DNA of 16,583 bases from Hyphomicrobiales bacterium (GTDB lineage: Bacteria; Pseudomonadota; Alphaproteobacteria; Rhizobiales; JALURZ01): assembly GCA_027058735.1 (NCBI GenBank), contig JALURZ010000039.1, positions 1 to 16,583 of the forward strand, read 5' to 3'. Below are positions 1-7,409 of this stretch, in pieces. The notes under the pieces are model-generated. The model searched no databases and had not been told where the DNA came from. It worked only from the letters and a program-made list of their open reading frames with translations. Made by a program: the position numbers and the translations under genes. Numbering within the stretch: the first letter of the stretch is position 1; every line of letters begins with the position of its first letter.

Positions 1-1176
1 GATACGCTGGTCATCGATCGCAACGCGCGGATCGGCGACAACTGGCGCAACCGCTATCACGCGCTGACCCTGCACAATCAGGTGCAGGTCAACCATCTGC
101 CCTATATGCCGTTTCCCCCGACCTGGCCCACCTATATTCCCAAGGACAAGCTGGCGGGCTGGTTCGAGGCCTATGTCGAGGCCATGGAGCTCAATGTCTG
201 GACCGGCACGGCGCTGGAAAGCGGCGCCTATGACGAAAAGGCGCAAGCCTGGTCGGCGAGGCTGCGTCTCGCCGATGGCCGGGAACGCGAGATGCGCCCG
301 CGCCACATCGTGATGGCCACCGGCGTCAGCGGCATTCCCAATCTGCCCGACATCGCGTCGCTGAAGGACTTCGAGGGCAGGATCGTTCACGCCGGCGCCT
401 ATGACGACGGCGAGAACTGGACGGGTCGCAACGTGCTGGTCATCGGCACCGGCAACAGCGGCCACGATATCGCCCAGGATCTGCATTCCAGCGGCGCCAA
501 TGTCACGCTGGTGCAGCGCGGCTCGACCCTGGTCGTCAATATCGAGCCCAGCGCGCAGCTTCCCTATGCGCTGTATTCCCAGGGTCCGCCGCTGGAAGAC
601 TGCGACCTGATCGCCGCCTCGATGCCGTTCGCGGTGGTCAGAAAATCTCAGATACTCATGACGGAACAGGCAAGAAAGCTCGACCGGGATATTCTGGAGC
701 GTCTGGCGAAGGTGGGCTTCAGGCTGAATTTCGGCGACGACGGGTCGGGCTGGCAGTTCAAGTACCTGACCCGGGGCGGCGGCTACTATTTCAACGTCGG
801 CTGCTCGGACCTGATCGCGGATGGCAAGATCAAACTGGTGCAGTTCGCCGACATCGCCCGCTTCGCCGCCGCCGGCGCGCTGATGAAAAACGGAGAAATG
901 CTGGCGGCGGACCTGATCGTGCTGGCCACCGGCTACAAGGGACAGGACGCGCTGGTGCGTGCCCTGTTCGGCGACGGCGTGGCCGGTCGCGTCGGGCCCA
1001 TCTGGGGCTTCGGCGAAGCCGCGGAGCTTCGCAACATGTATGTGCGCACCCCCCAGCCCGGCCTCTGGTTCATTGCCGGCAGCCTCGCCCAGTGCCGTAT
1101 CTATTCCAGATATCTGGGCCTGCAGATCAAGGCCTGCGAAGAGGGACTGATGCCGCTGACCCGCCAGAACCCCTGA
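1..1176 (+). CDS. Flavin-containing monooxygenase (NAD(P)/FAD-dependent), 5'-truncated by window edge
   Basis: The reading frame is open from base 1, so the gene begins outside the window and about 391 C-terminal residues are present. Family features seen: an N-terminal stretch with GDNWRNRYHALTLH, typical of class B flavin monooxygenases of the YUCCA/FMO type; the FMO fingerprint F-x-G-x3-H-x3-Y (FEGRIVHAGAY, fragment residues 124-134); an NADPH-binding GxGxxG (GTGNSGHDIA, about 149-158); and the late ATGY motif (LIVLATGYKG). The FAD-binding Rossmann start is missing because of truncation. Such enzymes use NADPH and O2 to oxygenate soft nucleophiles or ketones in the cytoplasm; the substrate cannot be read from the sequence. 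The internal GTG at 82 lies inside the conserved region and is not the real start. It converges with the Met-rich gene at 1210. The family call is firm; the substrate is unknown. Confidence 0.88.
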   Translation, partial: DTLVIDRNARIGDNWRNRYHALTLHNQVQVNHLPYMPFPPTWPTYIPKDKLAGWFEAYVEAMELNVWTGTALESGAYDEKAQAWSARLRLADGREREMRPRHIVMATGVSGIPNLPDIASLKDFEGRIVHAGAYDDGENWTGRNVLVIGTGNSGHDIAQDLHSSGANVTLVQRGSTLVVNIEPSAQLPYALYSQGPPLEDCDLIAASMPFAVVRKSQILMTEQARKLDRDILERLAKVGFRLNFGDDGSGWQFKYLTRGGGYYFNVGCSDLIADGKIKLVQFADIARFAAAGALMKNGEMLAADLIVLATGYKGQDALVRALFGDGVAGRVGPIWGFGEAAELRNMYVRTPQPGLWFIAGSLAQCRIYSRYLGLQIKACEEGLMPLTRQNP

Positions 1177-1209
1177 GGCGGGCGGGCGCGGCACCAGCGG
1201 CCCGGCGCT

Positions 1210-1710
1210 CTATTGAACGATGGATATGGCGCCGGTCTTGCGGTTCACCCGGGCCTTGAACACCGTTTCACCCCGCCTGGTCACAACGTCAGCGGTGGCG
1301 GCGGAGGGGTCGGCCGGTTTGACATTAGCGGCCTTGAGGGCGGAAAGTCCAAGCAGGGAGAGCCGGCCATCGACAACGCGCCGGATATCCTCCAGCGACA
1401 GTTCATGCTGCCGGACCAGCCCATCGCGCGCCATCATCATTTTGCGCATATTGGCCATCCTGCCCATCATGCCCATCATGCCCCCGCCGCCAGGCCGCAT
1501 CATGGGCTGGGTCTGGCCCTGCTGCATCATGGGCTGGGTCTGGCCCTGCTGCATCATGGGCTGGGTCTGGCCCTGCTGCATCATGGGCTGGGTCTGGCCC
1601 TGCTGCATCATGGGCCTGGCCGCGTTGCCATGCGCCGACGCAACCGCCGCCGGCATGGTCAGCGCGATCAGCACGGCTGCCAGCACCGTGCCTTTTGTTG
1701 CCTGTCTCAT
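1210..1710 (-). CDS. Exported methionine-rich repeat protein, putative copper-binding, with PepSY-like C-terminus
   Basis: 166 residues. Residues 1-26 form a signal peptide (basic start, hydrophobic core, AVASA before HGNA). Residues 34-93 are extraordinarily Met-rich: 19 Met in 60 residues, including four exact QQGQTQPMM repeats (36-71), then GGGGMMGMMGRMANMRKMMM. The C-terminal part (about 100-166) ends in VFKARVNRKTGAISIVQ, which resembles the last strands of a PepSY domain; that likeness is weak and judged by eye. Met-rich periplasmic segments in other proteins bind Cu(I) or Ag(I), so periplasmic copper binding is inferred. This is supported by a CueR-like promoter just upstream (1764-1794). 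The start at 1710 has GGAAAGGA upstream; a frame opening at 1741 is in another phase and lacks these features. No homologue can be named. Confidence 0.8.
   Translation of the reverse strand: MRQATKGTVLAAVLIALTMPAAVASAHGNAARPMMQQGQTQPMMQQGQTQPMMQQGQTQPMMQQGQTQPMMRPGGGGMMGMMGRMANMRKMMMARDGLVRQHELSLEDIRRVVDGRLSLLGLSALKAANVKPADPSAATADVVTRRGETVFKARVNRKTGAISIVQ
1498..1614. repeat. 27-bp perfect tandem repeat, four copies plus a 9-bp partial
   Basis: Units at 1498-1524, 1525-1551, 1552-1578 and 1579-1605 are identical base for base; 1606-1614 repeats the first nine bases. Each unit starts catcatgggctggg on the plus strand and encodes QQGQTQPMM on the minus strand. Because 27 is a multiple of three, gain or loss of copies keeps the reading frame. 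Identity at synonymous positions points to recent expansion by slippage or unequal exchange. Confidence 0.97.
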
Positions 1711-1763
1711 GGTCTGTCCTTTCCGGTTCAGTTGAGGTCAAGGGAGGTTGAACTTTCAGGTCT

Positions 1764-1794
1764 CACGTAAGGATTCCCGTTACTGGAAGGTCAA
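1764..1794 (-). promoter_or_regulatory. Candidate CueR/HmrR-type (MerR family) promoter-operator for the Met-rich gene
   Basis: On the minus strand the -35 is TTGACC (1789-1794) and a 19-base spacer leads to TACGTG (1764-1769). The spacer holds the left half ACCTTCC, 7 central bases and GGAATCC (1771-1791). CueR operators have ACCTTCC-N7-GGAAGGT between elements spaced about 19 bases; the layout recalls the E. coli cueO and copA promoters as remembered. The left half is perfect, the right half matches in its first four bases, and the -10 is poor. The start site would lie about 47 bases before the Met-rich gene. No regulator gene is in the window. Confidence 0.5.
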
Positions 1795-1929
1795 TCCCGG
1801 CACCGTCAGCCTTTCCGGGCAAATTGTCGCATTTGCCATTTGCCTGATACGTCCGGGCCGGGTCGGTGCGGCCCCTTGCGCGGCGTGTTGTGCCCCGGCG
1901 TTCGCGCCACGGAGAAAACCGTTCAAGCC

Positions 1930-1958
1930 TTGGTGTTTTGCGGCTCTGTTGCTAGACT
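1930..1958 (+). promoter_or_regulatory. Candidate sigma-70 promoter for the CoA-transferase pair
   Basis: TTGGTG (1930-1935), a 17-base spacer and TAGACT (1953-1958) would start transcription near 1965, about 30 bases before the gene. The -35 matches three and the -10 four consensus positions. It is a by-eye candidate; correct spacing and distance are its main support. Confidence 0.3.
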
Positions 1959-1995
1959 CCGGTGCTCTGGAATATTTGCCAGGACAATGATCCCC

Positions 1996-2823
1996 ATGGC
2001 CGATACCGAATTTTTCGCCGATGCCGATGCGCTGGCCCGTGCAATCCCTGACGGCGCGAAACTGGCCGTCTTCAAGGATTGCGGCGTTCCCATGGAGACC
2101 GCCCGGGCGCTGGTCCGGCGCAAGGCCCGGGGCCTGCATCTTGTCACCGTGCCCACGGGCGGCATGATCGCCGACCTGCTGATCGCGGCGCGTTGCGTGG
2201 ACAGCATTGAGACCGCCGGGGTTTCGCTTGGCGAATTCGGCCCGGCGCGCGCCTTCGCCAGGGCGGTGAAGTCCGGCCAAATCGAAATCCGCGACACCAC
2301 CTGTCCGGCCATCTATTCCGGCCTGCAGGCGGGCGAAAAGGGCATTCCCTTCATGCCCATGCGCGGCCTGATCGGCTCTGATATCCTGAAAGCCAGGACG
2401 GATTACGCACTCATCGGCAATCCGTTTGCGCAAAACGATCCGATCGTCGCGGTTCCCGCCATTCGCCCGGATATCGCGCTGATCCACGTCGCCCTCGCCG
2501 ACCGGTCCGGCAATCTGTGGGTGGGGCGGCAGTCGGAACAGAAAATCATGGCCCATGCAGCGCATCGGACCTTCGCCACGGCGGAAAAGATCGTTGACGA
2601 CAATCTCCTGGAAAACGAACAACTGGCGGCAGCCGGCCTGTCGTCGCTTTATGTCAGCGCCATCGCGCCGGCCCCCGGCGGCGCCTGGCCCCTGGACATG
2701 CCCGGCCACTACGGGACCGACAGGCGCCACATGAAAGACTACGCCCGCGTTTCAGGAAACGATGACGCGTTCACCGCCTATCTGGCCGAACATGTCCTGA
2801 AAAAACCGGCGGCCGCCGAATGA
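1996..2823 (+). CDS. CoA-transferase family I, subunit A (GctA/IpdA-like)
   Basis: 275 residues from the ATG at 1996; an in-frame ATG at 1987 is the alternative, but AGGA at 1981-1984 is spaced better for 1996 (11 bases) than for 1987 (2 bases). Family features: an early DGAKLAVFKD glycine/acid loop, TVPTGGMIADLLIAA, GLQAGEKGIPFMPMRGLIGSDIL, then IRPDIALIHVALADRSGNLWVG and a C-terminal APGGAWPLDMPGHYG segment. The layout is that of glutaconate-type CoA-transferase alpha subunits and of IpdA from steroid-ring degradation. The enzyme works as a cytoplasmic A/B complex that moves CoA between acids, or, in IpdAB, hydrolyses a cyclic acyl-CoA. It overlaps subunit B by ATGA, so translation is probably coupled. 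The substrate is not readable; the family assignment is secure. Confidence 0.87.
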   Translation: MADTEFFADADALARAIPDGAKLAVFKDCGVPMETARALVRRKARGLHLVTVPTGGMIADLLIAARCVDSIETAGVSLGEFGPARAFARAVKSGQIEIRDTTCPAIYSGLQAGEKGIPFMPMRGLIGSDILKARTDYALIGNPFAQNDPIVAVPAIRPDIALIHVALADRSGNLWVGRQSEQKIMAHAAHRTFATAEKIVDDNLLENEQLAAAGLSSLYVSAIAPAPGGAWPLDMPGHYGTDRRHMKDYARVSGNDDAFTAYLAEHVLKKPAAAE

Positions 2824-3545
2824 GCGAGCCCTGCCGGCCTGAAGAACTGATGATCTCGGCGATCGCCGGTCTACTGGACGACGCAGCCCATATTGCGGTC
2901 GGCGTGCTGTCGCCCATCCCCGGCTCCGCCGCCCTGCTGGCGCGGGCGCGCACCGGCGCGCGGGTCTCGATCATCGGCTCCACGGTGCCTGAATTCCGCA
3001 CCGATGGCGGCGTCGATCTGTTCGATGCGGCGGGACAGGGCCGTATCGACGCGTTTTTCCTCAGCGGCGGACAGATCGACGGCGCCGCCAATATCAACCT
3101 GACCGGTATTGGCGACTATCCGGGGATGGATGTGCGCTGGTCCGGCGCGTTCGGTTCGGCCTATCTGTATTTCCAGGTCCCCAAAGTGATCTTGTTTCGC
3201 GACGAACATTCAAGGCGCACCCTTGTGGACAAGGTCGATTTTGTTTCCGCACCCGGCGTCAGTGAAAAGGGCGTCTATCGTCCCGGCGGGCCGCATGGGC
3301 TGGTCACGGCGCTATGCGTCATGCTGTTTGACCGCAAGGCCGGGCGCTTCACGCTGCAAAGCATCCATCCCGGCCACAGCCTGGAGGAAGTTCGCGACAA
3401 TACCGGCTTTGACTTTGACTGCCCCGAACACGTGGCGCAGACGCGGATGCCCGACGCCGAAGCCCTTGGGGTCATTCGCGGAGAGGTCGCGGCGGCCATC
3501 GCCAATCCCTATCCCGGGTTTGCGAGGCGCATGTTCGCGGTGTGA
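2820..3545 (+). CDS. CoA-transferase family I, subunit B (GctB/IpdB-like)
   Basis: 241 residues. The start overlaps the subunit A stop (ATGA at 2820-2823). The length and the segments GVLSPIPGSAALLARA (28-43), LSGGQIDGAANINLTGIG (81-98) and the late VSAPGVSEKGVYRPGGPHGLVT fit beta subunits of the glutaconate CoA-transferase family. In true transferases of family I the beta subunit carries a catalytic glutamate in a short S-E-x-G-like motif. At the corresponding place I see GSTVPEFRTDGG (53-64), with Glu58 but not the usual motif. The pair may therefore be an IpdAB-like hydrolase or an atypical transferase; this is inference. It ends just before the convergent chemotaxis gene. Confidence in family is high, in reaction low. 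Confidence 0.84.
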   Translation: MSEPCRPEELMISAIAGLLDDAAHIAVGVLSPIPGSAALLARARTGARVSIIGSTVPEFRTDGGVDLFDAAGQGRIDAFFLSGGQIDGAANINLTGIGDYPGMDVRWSGAFGSAYLYFQVPKVILFRDEHSRRTLVDKVDFVSAPGVSEKGVYRPGGPHGLVTALCVMLFDRKAGRFTLQSIHPGHSLEEVRDNTGFDFDCPEHVAQTRMPDAEALGVIRGEVAAAIANPYPGFARRMFAV

Positions 3546-3563
3546 CGCGCCTGTGCCGGCGGC

Positions 3564-3584
3564 GGGCAATGCGGCCCCGATTTT
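3564..3584 (+). terminator. Weak candidate terminator after the CoA-transferase pair
   Basis: GGGC (3564-3567) and GCCC (3574-3577) enclose AATGCG and are followed by CGATTTT. The stem is short and can be extended only with a bulge. It lies between the stop of subunit B and the convergent stop of the chemotaxis gene, where a terminator is expected. Confidence 0.25.
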
Positions 3585-3585
3585 G

Positions 3586-5256
3586 CTACGCGGCGCGGAC
3601 CTGTTCAAGGAAGCTGTTGACCTGGCCCCGCAGGGCCTGGGATTGCTGCAGGAGTTTTTCCGATGCGTTGAGTACCCGGTCCGAACAGGCGCCAGCTTCG
3701 CCTGCCGCTTCATCGATTCCGCCAACCGCGGCCGAGGTTTCATTGGTCCCTTCCGCTGCCTGGCCGGCATTGCGCGCGATCTCGTTTGTCGCACTGCCCT
3801 GTTCCTCCACCGCCGCGGCGACCGCATTGGCAATCTCGTCAATCTTGCCAATGGTCCCGCCAATGTCGTTGATGGCTTCTGCCGATTGCGATGTCGCGCT
3901 TTGAATGGCCGCCACCTGCTGGCCTATTTCCTCTGTCGCGGTGGCGGTCTGGTTCGCCAGATCCTTGACTTCCGAGGCCACCACCGCAAAACCCTTGCCC
4001 GCTTCGCCCGCGCGCGCCGCCTCGATGGTCGCGTTGAGAGCCAGCAAATTGGTTTGTTCGGCAATCGTGGAAATGAGCTGGACGACCTCACCTATTCGAT
4101 CGGCCGCGCTAACCAGCCCGGCGACCTTGTGGTTGGCTTGGTCGGCCTGTTCGCAGGCCTCGCCGGCAATCGTCGCGGATGCCGCCACCTGGCTGCTTAT
4201 TTCACGCACCGAGATTGCCAGTTCTTCCGCCGCGCTCGATACGGCGGATACCGCCTCGTTGGCATGTTCGGACGCTGAAAAGGCCTTGCCCGAAAGATCG
4301 CGGGTACGCTCAAGCGATGACGCCATCGATTTGGCGGTCGACTGCATTTGTTCCGCCGCGGCCCCGACAGAGTCCACAACGCCCTGGACGTCCTGCTCGA
4401 AGGTTTCCGCCATCTCGATCAGGACCTGACGCTTTTCTTCATCAGAGCGCTTGGCCTGTTCCGCCTGGGCTTGTTCCAGACGTGTTTTTTCAATCGCATT
4501 GTCCTTGAACACCTGAACGGCGCTGGCCATCTCGCCGATTTCGCCCCCCACCCAGGACTTGTGGATGGTGATATCGACATTTCCGCCGGCCAGCGAATTC
4601 ATGACCGCGGTCAGACCGCGTATCGGGCGCACCGTGCCCATGCCAATCCAGATCAGCCCGCCGGATATAATGAGGAAAGCGAACCCGGCCGCGACCAAGG
4701 AGCCGTTCGTCGCAAGATTGATGGCCCGATGGTTGATATCCATCGCCGCAAAGGTATCCTGACGGATGCCGCCGCCAATCGCCTTGACCGCCGCCATCAC
4801 CCGCAGACCGGCTGTTTCCAGCTCCCGTCCAAGCGCAGGAACCTCATTGTCCCGCAGTGACGTCTGCGCCAGCGCCGCGATCACGTCTTGCGCGGCCCTT
4901 TCGAGCCCGCTAACGGCGCCGGCCAGCTTTTGCCGGTCTGACGCATCGATCAGTCCGCCCAAACGATCCGCAAACTTTCGGGTGCCGGCCAGGGACCGAT
5001 TCACTTTTTCGATATTGCGCCGTGTATCCGCCTCGTGGTCCGACTTGGTGAGCAGCCGCATAGCGACAAAGGCCGCCTGCCCGCCCTGCCTTTCGATTTG
5101 CACCAGCATGTTCATCCGCGCCTGTGCGCGCATGGTCATGCCCATCGCTTCGCCGATCTGTCCGCTTGCGAGATATGAAATACCCTCAAGCAGCGCGATC
5201 GAGGTCAGAACAACAACGCCCAGGAGAATGAGTTTGGCCTTGATGGTGCTGAACAT
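3586..5256 (-). CDS. Methyl-accepting chemotaxis protein, two-TM periplasmic sensor
   Basis: 556 residues. Transmembrane helix 1 lies at about 8-30 and helix 2 at 186-208, enclosing a periplasmic region of roughly 155 residues that looks helical, like four-helix-bundle sensors. A HAMP domain follows (209-262, starting RPIRGLTAVMNSLAGGN). The long signalling coiled coil has the near-invariant hairpin tip IAEQTNLLALNATIEAARAG (398-417) that contacts CheA and CheW. No C-terminal CheR-binding pentapeptide is present; the protein ends EQVRAA. It should sense a periplasmic ligand and control the flagellar kinase, but no che or flagellar genes are in the window. The start at 5256 has GGGGAAAG upstream. 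The small exported protein gene at 5344-5550 lies 87 bases upstream in the same direction and might be cotranscribed. The ligand is unknown. Confidence 0.95.
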   Translation of the reverse strand: MFSTIKAKLILLGVVVLTSIALLEGISYLASGQIGEAMGMTMRAQARMNMLVQIERQGGQAAFVAMRLLTKSDHEADTRRNIEKVNRSLAGTRKFADRLGGLIDASDRQKLAGAVSGLERAAQDVIAALAQTSLRDNEVPALGRELETAGLRVMAAVKAIGGGIRQDTFAAMDINHRAINLATNGSLVAAGFAFLIISGGLIWIGMGTVRPIRGLTAVMNSLAGGNVDITIHKSWVGGEIGEMASAVQVFKDNAIEKTRLEQAQAEQAKRSDEEKRQVLIEMAETFEQDVQGVVDSVGAAAEQMQSTAKSMASSLERTRDLSGKAFSASEHANEAVSAVSSAAEELAISVREISSQVAASATIAGEACEQADQANHKVAGLVSAADRIGEVVQLISTIAEQTNLLALNATIEAARAGEAGKGFAVVASEVKDLANQTATATEEIGQQVAAIQSATSQSAEAINDIGGTIGKIDEIANAVAAAVEEQGSATNEIARNAGQAAEGTNETSAAVGGIDEAAGEAGACSDRVLNASEKLLQQSQALRGQVNSFLEQVRAA

Positions 5257-5343
5257 GGTTCTTTCCCCAGCGTATCCATACCTCGCCGAGGCGCCGCACG
5301 GAGCGCCCGGATACCAAAATGAAAAGGAGTGAGTGGCGGGAGG

Positions 5344-5550
5344 CTACTCGCCCATCATCGCGGCCTGCATCGCTTTTTTCGACTTGCCTTCAGCGCACAG
5401 TTTCTTGACCGTGTCGGTTGGCTCAACGCCGACCATTTTCTTGACCATGGCGAGGCAGGACTTCATCTTTGCGTCTTCGGCGGCGAACGCCTGCGGGGCC
5501 GCGCCGATCGAAAATGCGGCAAGGATAAGGGTTGCATACAGGTTCTTCAT
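5344..5550 (-). CDS. Small exported protein of unknown function (68 aa, two Cys)
   Basis: A short but credible gene. Residues 1-23 form a classical signal peptide (MKN, hydrophobic LYATLILAAFSIGAA, cleavage near AFA-AED). The mature part is about 45 residues, Lys- and Met-rich, with Cys32 and Cys52 that could form a disulphide in the periplasm. GGAG lies 8 bases before the ATG at 5550. It ends 87 bases before the chemotaxis receptor gene on the same strand. The helical, two-cysteine layout vaguely recalls small periplasmic proteins such as PsiF, but I do not recognise the family. A role as a partner of the receptor is only a guess from position. Confidence 0.7.
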   Translation of the reverse strand: MKNLYATLILAAFSIGAAPQAFAAEDAKMKSCLAMVKKMVGVEPTDTVKKLCAEGKSKKAMQAAMMGE

Positions 5551-6005
5551 GGCGGTCTCCGGAATTTGCTAAGGTGTATTCCCTGCCGAAACAACAACGA
5601 TCGCGCTCAGTGTGTGGCAAGCATGTAAACAAGGAGTTAAATTTCCTGCAAGCTGCGCAGATGTTCTATCGCTGTAAGGTATATTTTTTCGTACAACAGG
5701 CGAATTCTTCGCCCTTCCGCTGGGCGCCCCTGCCGGAGTGCGGCGGCGTTATCCACATGCCCGTTCACTTTTTCCTTTTCCGCCTTGATCCCGCCCTGCA
5801 AGCTTCGCTCTACTGGCCCCGCATGGTTGACTCGCATTTCGCGGGCCATTAGGTTCGCGTCGCGCTGACCAGGGGCGGTCTGGATCGGGATCGCCGCACA
5901 ATTGAACCGGACCTCGACATGATGGTCGGCGCGGCCTGGTTTTCGACAATACCACGCAACTGCCGGCACCCGGCCGCACTGGCCTTTATCGGATTTGACT
6001 GGACA
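5551..6005. other. 455-base stretch without a recognised gene
   Basis: This is the divergent spacer between the small exported protein gene and hpf. An open frame on the minus strand (5637-6122) crosses it but has no domain, signal peptide or convincing ribosome site and runs antisense into hpf, so I do not call it. A plus-strand frame at 5532-5852 is equally unsupported. The base composition falls in 5620-5700, where AT-rich runs occur, suggesting promoter DNA. The best promoter candidate for hpf is listed separately at 5827-5855. Confidence 0.6.
5827..5855 (+). promoter_or_regulatory. Candidate sigma-70 promoter for hpf-ptsN
   Basis: TTGACT (5827-5832, five of six consensus), an exact 17-base spacer and TAGGTT (5850-5855, three of six). 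The leader would be about 145 bases. hpf is separated from rpoN here, so it needs its own promoter, which makes the candidate worth listing. Confidence 0.33.
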
Positions 6006-6602
6006 ATGGCGTTTCAGGTCACGGGAAAAAATGTCGATGTGGGCGAAGCCCTGCAATCTTATATCGTCAACCGTCTCGGCGATGACATCGCCAAGTATTT
6101 CGGCGGCGAGGCGAGCGGCCATGTGACGCTGTCACGCGAGGGCAAGGCCTTTCGCACCGATTGCACCATTCACCTGAGTTCGGGCATCAGCCTGCAGACC
6201 CGTGGCCAGTCCAAGGACGCCTATGCATCCTTCGATCGGGCCGGCGACAAGCTGGAAAAACGGCTGCGCCGCTATATGCGTCGGCTCAAGGAGCACCATC
6301 ACCGCCAGTCGGCTCCGGTGGCGAGCGAAGATGTGCAAAGCTACGTACTGGCCCCGGGGGAGGACGACGACGCCGCCGAAACGGCGCTGAACCCGGTCAT
6401 CGTTGCCGAGACCAAAGCGAAAATCCGCGAATTGACCGTGGGTGAAGCGGTCATGCAACTCGATCTTTCCGACGACGTCTTTCTGTTTTTCCGGAATGTC
6501 GGGCACAATGGCCTCAATGTCGTCTACCGGAGGTCCGATGGTAATTTCGGCTGGATCGATCCCGAAGGCGCCAAAGGCGGAATCGAACCGGATAGTTCTT
6601 GA
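6006..6602 (+). CDS. hpf: Long-form ribosome hibernation promoting factor
   Basis: 198 residues from the ATG at 6006; the frame is open upstream to 5919, but MAFQVTGKNVDVGEAL is the usual N-terminus of the family. The N-terminal domain (1-100) is the ribosome-binding beta-alpha fold with the basic helix KRLRRYMRRLKEHHH. An acidic linker (118-125) follows. The C-terminal dimerisation domain (about 130-187) ends DDVFLFFRNVGHNGLNVVYRRSDGNFGWIDP. Long Hpf pairs 70S ribosomes into inactive 100S dimers in stationary or starved cells. The ribosome site is weak (GGAC close to the ATG). ptsN follows 55 bases downstream, so the two probably form an operon. In most relatives this gene follows rpoN directly; here it is 6.6 kb away and inverted. 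Confidence 0.95.
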   Translation: MAFQVTGKNVDVGEALQSYIVNRLGDDIAKYFGGEASGHVTLSREGKAFRTDCTIHLSSGISLQTRGQSKDAYASFDRAGDKLEKRLRRYMRRLKEHHHRQSAPVASEDVQSYVLAPGEDDDAAETALNPVIVAETKAKIRELTVGEAVMQLDLSDDVFLFFRNVGHNGLNVVYRRSDGNFGWIDPEGAKGGIEPDSS

Positions 6603-6657
6603 GAGCCGGCGCGCCGCTCCGGGCGCCGGTCGATGCGGACAGGATGGGACAGGATCC

Positions 6658-7122
6658 ATGAAGCTCAGTGATCTGATTCACATTGATGATATCGTGCCGG
6701 CGCTCAAGGCGGGCAGCAAGAAGCAGGTGTTGCATGAACTGGCAGCGCTCGCCGGCGCGGCGACCGGGATGCCGGCACGCGACATATTCGAAACGCTGCT
6801 GCAGCGCGAGCGGCTTGGCTCGACCGGTCTGGGGCGTGGCATCGCCATTCCCCACGGCAAGCTGCCGGACCTGGCGCAGCTATACGGACTGTTCGCCCGG
6901 CTAAGCGAACCGGTCGATTTCGACGCCGCGGACGGCGAGCCGGTCGATCTGGTTTTTCTTCTTCTGGCGCCGGAAGGCGCGGGCGCCGATCATCTCAAGG
7001 CGCTGGCCAGAATTTCCCGGCTGCTGCGCGATCCCGGTGTCGTGAAACGCCTGCGCAAATCAAGCGATCGCGACGTTCTGTTTTCAATCCTGACCGAACC
7101 CCTCGCCTCACATGCCGCCTGA
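6658..7122 (+). CDS. ptsN: Nitrogen-regulatory PTS enzyme IIA (EIIANtr)
   Basis: 154 residues, normal for the family. The start at 6658 has AGGA a few bases upstream; the frame is open further up, inside hpf in another phase. The PTS EIIA type-2 fold is shown by LLQRERLGSTGLGRGIAIPHGKLPDL, with the phosphorylated His at residue 66, and by VDLVFLLLAPEGAGADHLKALARISRLLRD. EIIANtr is the terminal phosphate acceptor of the PtsP-NPr chain; it carries no sugar and acts on potassium transport, phosphate sensing or other regulators in the cytoplasm. It shares an operon with hpf and converges with the DUF1150 gene 23 bases away. All key residues are present. Confidence 0.96.
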   Translation: MKLSDLIHIDDIVPALKAGSKKQVLHELAALAGAATGMPARDIFETLLQRERLGSTGLGRGIAIPHGKLPDLAQLYGLFARLSEPVDFDAADGEPVDLVFLLLAPEGAGADHLKALARISRLLRDPGVVKRLRKSSDRDVLFSILTEPLASHAA

Positions 7123-7145
7123 GGCCCCGCCGGAGCCGGGCCTGT

Positions 7146-7409
7146 TCAGTGAACACTGACCGGGCTGAGGTCGAATTCCAGCGCATTGGCGATGACGGCG
7201 TCCCGGCTGTCGGCGATCGCCATGCACGAACCATCCGCCGCATGCAGTGAAAACAGGCTGATGCCCTTGGGCAGATGTTGCAGATGCGGCATCATGCCTT
7301 CCGCTTCCGCGCGGTCGAGCTGGCGCACATAGGCAAGCGTGCCGCCGCCAAGCATGGCGAAGTCGGCGGCATTCATTGTCGTGATCCGGTCCTGCTGTTC
7401 CTTGTTCAT
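7146..7409 (-). CDS. DUF1150 family protein
   Basis: 87 residues from the ATG at 7409, which has AGAGGTG upstream; the frame is open further upstream, but that extension has no conserved character. Recognisable family features: MNAADFAMLGGGTLAYVRQL (12-31), the central LPKGISLFSLHAADGS (46-61), then DSRDAVIANALEFDLSPVSVH at the C-terminus. DUF1150 proteins are small cytoplasmic proteins of unknown function, nearly confined to alphaproteobacteria and often next to hsp20 genes, as here. It lies 133 bases downstream of hsp20 on the same strand and probably shares its heat-shock promoter. A six-base inverted repeat (TCAGTG, AA, CACTGA at 7146-7159) covers its stop codon; it is too short to call a terminator. 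Confidence 0.88.
   Translation of the reverse strand: MNKEQQDRITTMNAADFAMLGGGTLAYVRQLDRAEAEGMMPHLQHLPKGISLFSLHAADGSCMAIADSRDAVIANALEFDLSPVSVH

Noticed and set aside
1780..2730. Open frame of 316 residues antisense to the CoA-transferase A gene
   Set aside because: Composition is that of an antisense shadow in GC-rich DNA; the opposite strand carries a clear conserved protein.
3223..4278. Open frame of 351 residues on the plus strand
   Set aside because: It overlaps the CoA-transferase B gene in another phase and lies antisense to the chemoreceptor; both have clear homology.
5680..5685. TATATT as a -10 box for hpf
   Set aside because: No acceptable -35 at 16-18 bases, and the leader would exceed 300 bases.
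5637..6122. Open frame of 161 residues on the minus strand in the hpf upstream region
   Set aside because: No motif, signal peptide or good ribosome site, and it runs antisense into the start of hpf.
7123..7159. Hairpin-like sequences between ptsN and the DUF1150 gene as a terminator
   Set aside because: GGCCC/GGGCC and TCAGTG/CACTGA stems are short, the first has a mismatch and neither is followed by a T-run.
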